A stretch of 16,086 nt of DNA from the NCBI GenBank assembly GCA_031281385.1, contig JAITFL010000022.1, positions 1-16,086 on the forward strand. The letters are read 5' to 3'. The DNA comes from Holophagales bacterium (GTDB lineage: Bacteria > Acidobacteriota > Holophagae > Holophagales > Holophagaceae). Shown here piece by piece: positions 12,978 through 16,086 of this stretch (position 1 is the stretch's first letter; every line of letters begins with the position of its first letter). The notes beneath the pieces were generated by a model. It was given only the letters and a program-made list of their open reading frames with translations. It had not been told where the DNA came from and made no database searches. A program made the position numbers and the translations under genes.

Positions 12978-13760
12978 TCAAACAAACATTGTGCCTTCCA
13001 TTATTTTAACAGCCTTGCCAGCAATCAGCACACGATTGTCGCAATCCTGGCAGCGCAGCCTCCCCCCCCGCTGGGACGCCTGAAAGGCGTTAAGGTGCTT
13101 TTTATTCAACCGTTTAGACCAATACGGAATGAGCGTGCTATGGGCGCTGCCTGTCACGGGGTCTTCCGGAATGCCATCTTTTGGGAAAAAGCACCTGCTG
13201 ACAAAATCATATTCATCGCCCTCGGCCGTAACCAAGACCCCAAAGCCAGGCAGGTCGGTCAGCGCTACAAGATCCGGCGCAATGCTCCTGACCTGCTCTT
13301 CCGAGTCGAGAACGGCCACTAAGTCGCGGGACATCAGTGCTTCTGTGGGCCTGATGCCAAGGACTGTTTTCAGCGCGGGGATGTGCTCGGGCGACGGGAC
13401 GCCGGGGCGGCTGGGGAAATCCAGCACCAGCCAATCGCCATCCTTGGAAACGTTCAATGGGCCGCTGATGGACTGAAAATTGACTGTTTGGCAATCGGGG
13501 CGCAGCTCGTTGAGCAGCACCCACGCGCTTGCCAGCGTAGCGTGGCCGCAAAGGTCAACCTCTTCCAAGGGGGTGAACCACCTTATCCTATAGCCGTCCC
13601 CCTCCGGCACAAAGAAAGCAGTCTCGGACAATTGGTTCTCCATGGCGATAGACCGCATAAGCGAGTCTGGGAGCCAATCATCGAGCGGCAACACCGCAGC
13701 CGGGTTGCCCTCGAATGGATTTTCCGCAAAAGCGTCAATCTGGTGGATCAATAAGCGCAT
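12978..13760 (-). CDS. PhzF/YddE-family isomerase, 260 aa
   Basis: The protein matches the PhzF family over its full length (usual size 260-300). The ATG at 13760 has GAGGG 5-6 nt upstream. Family marks: 'GNPAAV' near residue 18; catalytic glutamate E46 in 'NQLSETAFF'; 'CGHATLAS' at 71-78; and 'DPVTGSAH' at 200-207, which forms the second half of the active site between the two similar domains. PhzF itself isomerises a dihydro-anthranilate in phenazine synthesis, but most family members (YddE-like) have unknown substrates. No phenazine genes are near, so a phenazine role is not supported. A run of eight G in the coding strand (13072-13079) near the C-terminus ('SQRGGRLRC') is a possible frameshift point. 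It starts 55 bp after the HD-GYP gene, probably in its operon. Confidence 0.9.
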   Translation of the reverse strand: MRLLIHQIDAFAENPFEGNPAAVLPLDDWLPDSLMRSIAMENQLSETAFFVPEGDGYRIRWFTPLEEVDLCGHATLASAWVLLNELRPDCQTVNFQSISGPLNVSKDGDWLVLDFPSRPGVPSPEHIPALKTVLGIRPTEALMSRDLVAVLDSEEQVRSIAPDLVALTDLPGFGVLVTAEGDEYDFVSRCFFPKDGIPEDPVTGSAHSTLIPYWSKRLNKKHLNAFQASQRGGRLRCQDCDNRVLIAGKAVKIMEGTMFV

Positions 13761-13815
13761 GGGGTTCCCTCTCTAATTGTTATTATTCCATTTTTTATTC
13801 GAAATTGCGTCCATG

Positions 13816-15597
13816 CTATTGGTCGCGGAAGTGCTCGAACGGGCCGACCTTGACATTGCCAAGGTAGTCGCAGAAGCGGCGGATCTCGTGGAGTATGTGA
13901 TGTGCGTTGGCGGAAACGTCCGGGAGTATCTCATCCACCATGACGTGCAATTTTTCCACCAGATGCCTTATGTCCTGCTCGAATGCTAGTTGACTGTTCT
14001 TCTTCCGGCTTATGTCGAATGAAATCTCAAGGCAGCACCTGATCTTTGTGCCATCGGGGCCTTCTATCTCGGTGGGTATGGCGTACTGGTCGAAGTAGAG
14101 CCGCTGGCCGCTGGGGGTCTTCTTTTCAACGACAGATTTCTGTTTTTCTCCCGTGATGAAAGCCCTGACCACCGGGCAGAGGGCCAGGCCGCCCTCCTCC
14201 ATGAAGCACGGCTCTTTTTTGCCATCGCAGTGGAAACACTTGCCTGCCAGAATCTCGTCCCTTGTTTTGCCCACGATGGCCGGGAAATTGTCGGAAGCGT
14301 AGAGAACGTTGTAGGCATCGTCAATCAGAAGGTACAACGCCGGTGTGTGATTGAGTACCGAGTCTATGAACTCGTCGGAGGCGAGCAGTTTTTCTGCCGA
14401 TTCGCCAAAGGCCACGCTGTCGCCATTTCCGCTGTTCACTGTGGCTGATGGGGCATCAGGGGACTCCATGGTCTCACCCGCGCTAGGGTGTGACTGGTGG
14501 TCGTACAGCACAATTTCATCGGCGAATGGGGCCTTCACCTCGTCCATGGCAGTCGCCAGCACTTCCCCGTAGTCATCGTAGTCCTCTACCAGCGATTTCC
14601 TGTCGTAGCCGTACTCCCCGACCATGCTGACGAACTTTTCCACTAGGCGCGGGTCGAGCTGCGTGCCCGCCACCCTTTTGATCTCGGCCATCGCCGCTTC
14701 GTGCGACATGCCAGAGCGGTAGGGCCTGTCGGACGTCATGGCGTCGTAGGTGTCCGCAATGGCCGTCACTCTGGCCTCTATGGGGATGTCCTCCCCGCCG
14801 ATGCCTTTGGGGTAGCCCTCGCCGTCCCACCTCTCGTGGTGCGCTATCGCCACGTCGCTCAGCGGCTTGAAGGTTGACATCCCGGACATGACCACCCACG
14901 AAAATTCGGGGTGTTCCTTGATGACGGAGTATTCCACGTCATCCAGTTTGCCCATTTTGTTGAGCACGGCGTCCGGTATGTAGAGCTTGCCCAGGTCGTG
15001 CAGCAATCCGCCCAGCGTGGCGTTGAAAACTGCGGTCTGCCCCAGGCCAAGGTAGCGCGTTAGCTTAGCGCTGATGGTGCTGACGTGCCTAGAGTGCTGG
15101 CAGGTGGCGAAGTCCTTCTCCTCCAGCAGCCTCATAAATGAATTGATTATCTGGCGAAAGTCGGCGAAGTTGCGCTCCCGCATGTCCATCTCCGCCGTCC
15201 TGTCTGTCATTATCTGTAGCACGTACTCGATGGAGCCTGTTTTGGGGTACCTTATCGGGACGGCAATATCCTCCGAGTACGTGTGCGAGCCGTTTGCCAG
15301 GATGTCCATACGCAGAATCGAGCAGGGTTCGCCCTTCTCAAACACGTCCCTTACGATGCAGACATGGCAGGGTCGGCCGTTGTTGGCCATGTCGTAGCAC
15401 TTGGAGCCGAGCTGGTGGCATCTGTCAATTTTCCTGCTCTGCAGCAGATAGTGGTTGTTCTCGAACACCACCCTGAACGACTTGTCTATGAGCAAATAGG
15501 CGACTGCCGCTTCGTTGACGATGGTCTGAAATAGGTTTTGCTTGAACTTTGAGTCAGCTTGTGGCCTGTTCGCCATATTCGTTACTTCGCCTCTCAT
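13816..15597 (-). CDS. PAS-HD-GYP-PAS c-di-GMP phosphodiesterase, 593 aa
   Basis: A central HD-GYP domain (about 145-330) is complete: H200-D201 and K204 in 'LLHDLGKLYIPDAVL', H229 in 'KEHPE', H253-H254 and 'GEGYPKG' (GYP 261-263), then D282 in 'IADTYDAMTSDRPYR'. Such domains hydrolyse c-di-GMP to GMP or pGpG with two or three metals. It is flanked by PAS domains on both sides (about 20-135 and 410-530), each with a cysteine cluster (C67, C77, C80, C92; C454, C457, C464, C474) that could hold metal or respond to redox state. A helical tail ends the protein. No membrane segment is visible, so it is likely cytosolic. The start at 15597 overlaps the preceding stop (ATGA), suggesting coupled translation; ATG 15576 is an alternative. 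Its partner upstream is the miniature chemoreceptor. Confidence 0.9.
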   Translation of the reverse strand: MRGEVTNMANRPQADSKFKQNLFQTIVNEAAVAYLLIDKSFRVVFENNHYLLQSRKIDRCHQLGSKCYDMANNGRPCHVCIVRDVFEKGEPCSILRMDILANGSHTYSEDIAVPIRYPKTGSIEYVLQIMTDRTAEMDMRERNFADFRQIINSFMRLLEEKDFATCQHSRHVSTISAKLTRYLGLGQTAVFNATLGGLLHDLGKLYIPDAVLNKMGKLDDVEYSVIKEHPEFSWVVMSGMSTFKPLSDVAIAHHERWDGEGYPKGIGGEDIPIEARVTAIADTYDAMTSDRPYRSGMSHEAAMAEIKRVAGTQLDPRLVEKFVSMVGEYGYDRKSLVEDYDDYGEVLATAMDEVKAPFADEIVLYDHQSHPSAGETMESPDAPSATVNSGNGDSVAFGESAEKLLASDEFIDSVLNHTPALYLLIDDAYNVLYASDNFPAIVGKTRDEILAGKCFHCDGKKEPCFMEEGGLALCPVVRAFITGEKQKSVVEKKTPSGQRLYFDQYAIPTEIEGPDGTKIRCCLEISFDISRKKNSQLAFEQDIRHLVEKLHVMVDEILPDVSANAHHILHEIRRFCDYLGNVKVGPFEHFRDQ

Positions 15598-15884
15598 GCC
15601 AGTTTAAAGATATGCACCTGCCTCTGCAACTGTTGGGCGATGCCACTTTGGTCAGTTTCCACCACAGAATCTCGCAGGGTTGTGCGTATGGCGTTGAGGG
15701 TTTCTCCAAGGTCTGCCGCACAGCCAAGGGCGACGACGCCTTTTGTGTGGACTTTCTCGGTGCAGCCATGCAGGTTGCGTATGTCCAATATGCACTCAAA
15801 GCCCAAGACGAGCGTCAGCACTATGGTTACTGCAAAGCCCAGCATCAGTTTGGATTTTATTTTTAGGTTATGGTAGCAGTCCAT
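15594..15884 (-). pseudogene. Miniature chemoreceptor: MCP N-terminus joined to MCP C-terminal tail (96 aa)
   Basis: Residues 1-80 read like the start of the full MCP at 7874-9466: 'NLKIKSKLMLGF' against '[12 protein letters not shown]', a membrane helix (about 14-35) and part of a periplasmic helix with Cys residues at 31, 41 and 55. The last 15 residues ('IAQQLQRQVHIFKLA') align with the extreme C-terminus of that MCP ('[15 protein letters not shown]'). Everything between (second membrane helix, HAMP, signalling domain) is missing, so an in-frame internal deletion is the simplest reading. It cannot signal to CheA as is. The frame is intact, with a fair ribosome binding site (AGGA before ATG 15884), and its TGA overlaps the HD-GYP start. 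It may be kept as a translated leader or a small membrane protein, or be a pseudogene. Confidence 0.65.
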
Positions 15885-15965
15885 GACATCCTAAACTTTA
15901 AAAGTGCCGAATTGATAGACCGTGGAGCGAATTGCAAAACCGATGTCTTGCAAGTGGCACGAAAG

Positions 15966-15991
15966 AAAAAAGGCAGCACGGCGATATGCCT
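15966..15991 (-). terminator. Weak terminator-like hairpin upstream of the miniature chemoreceptor
   Basis: On the minus strand AGGCA and TGCCT (15987-15991 and 15971-15975) can pair around 11 nt, followed by a T-run (15966-15971). The stem is short. It may end a gene lying right of the window. If so, the miniature chemoreceptor promoter must lie in the about 80 bp before its start. Confidence 0.3.
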
Positions 15992-16049
15992 AGCTGTCTA
16001 GGGATGGGCAATAAAAATGATGTAAATGCCGTATTGCCAGTAGTTACAT

Positions 16050-16069
16050 GGGGGGGGGGGGGGGGGGGG
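16050..16069. repeat. Homopolymer of 20 G
   Basis: An uninterrupted run of 20 G lies at 16050-16069, 165 bp upstream of the miniature chemoreceptor start. Long G tracts slip during replication and are known to switch promoter activity or reading frames in phase-variable genes. No gene on either strand clearly spans it in this window. Its exact length is also the sort of feature that sequencing can misjudge. Confidence 0.8.
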
Positions 16070-16086
16070 TAAAAGCTAAACGGTTG

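Noticed and set aside
12978..13760. Phenazine biosynthesis
   Set aside because: PhzF-family membership alone is not evidence; none of the other phenazine genes is present.

Overview
The window looks like a bacterial chromosome segment of middling GC in two very different halves. The right half (about 7.6-16.1 kb) encodes chemoreceptors, signal-peptide-bearing thioredoxin-fold proteins and a c-di-GMP phosphodiesterase, which points to a motile, probably Gram-negative, bacterium. I cannot fix the phylum from sequence alone. The left half (1 to about 7.6 kb) is accessory DNA built on the 3' end of a tRNA-Thr(CGT) gene.

Accessory half. Two 47-bp copies of the tRNA-Thr 3' end (5839-5885 and 7579-7625, one mismatch) are attachment cores. 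Left of the first core lies the right part of an integrated element (element 1): the C-terminal end of an XRE-type regulator; a leftward cluster of three very small genes (33, 49 and 73 aa); an unusual 305-aa protein with four copies of a DEY-containing repeat and a possible internal start; a PIN-domain toxin with its likely antitoxin; an ArdC-like antirestriction protein; a repeat-rich non-coding region with iteron-like motifs; and a P4-type tyrosine integrase. Between the two cores is element 2, with a 1740-bp period, whose only gene is a second, unrelated-looking tyrosine integrase. It also carries a 112-bp tandem duplication and paired CATCCCCC motifs at both ends. To the right of the second core the sequence again looks like an element end, which suggests a third, decayed insertion. 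The intact tRNA-Thr gene is expected to the left of the window.

Chromosomal half. All genes read leftward. In transcription order they are: a 96-aa miniature chemoreceptor that looks like an in-frame internal deletion of a methyl-accepting chemotaxis protein (MCP), coupled by an ATGA overlap to a PAS/HD-GYP/PAS c-di-GMP phosphodiesterase; a PhzF-family isomerase; two tandem paralogous secreted thioredoxin/Omp28-like proteins with CPPC motifs; and, behind a strong terminator, a full-length MCP closed by its own terminator. A run of 20 G lies about 165 bp upstream of the miniature chemoreceptor and could make that operon phase-variable.

The observations most worth pursuing are the stacked tRNA-Thr attachment sites with 11-bp-phased arm repeats, the single-gene integrative element, the repeat protein next to paired membrane microproteins, the inverted iteron arrays beside integrase 1, and the miniature chemoreceptor beside the HD-GYP gene.
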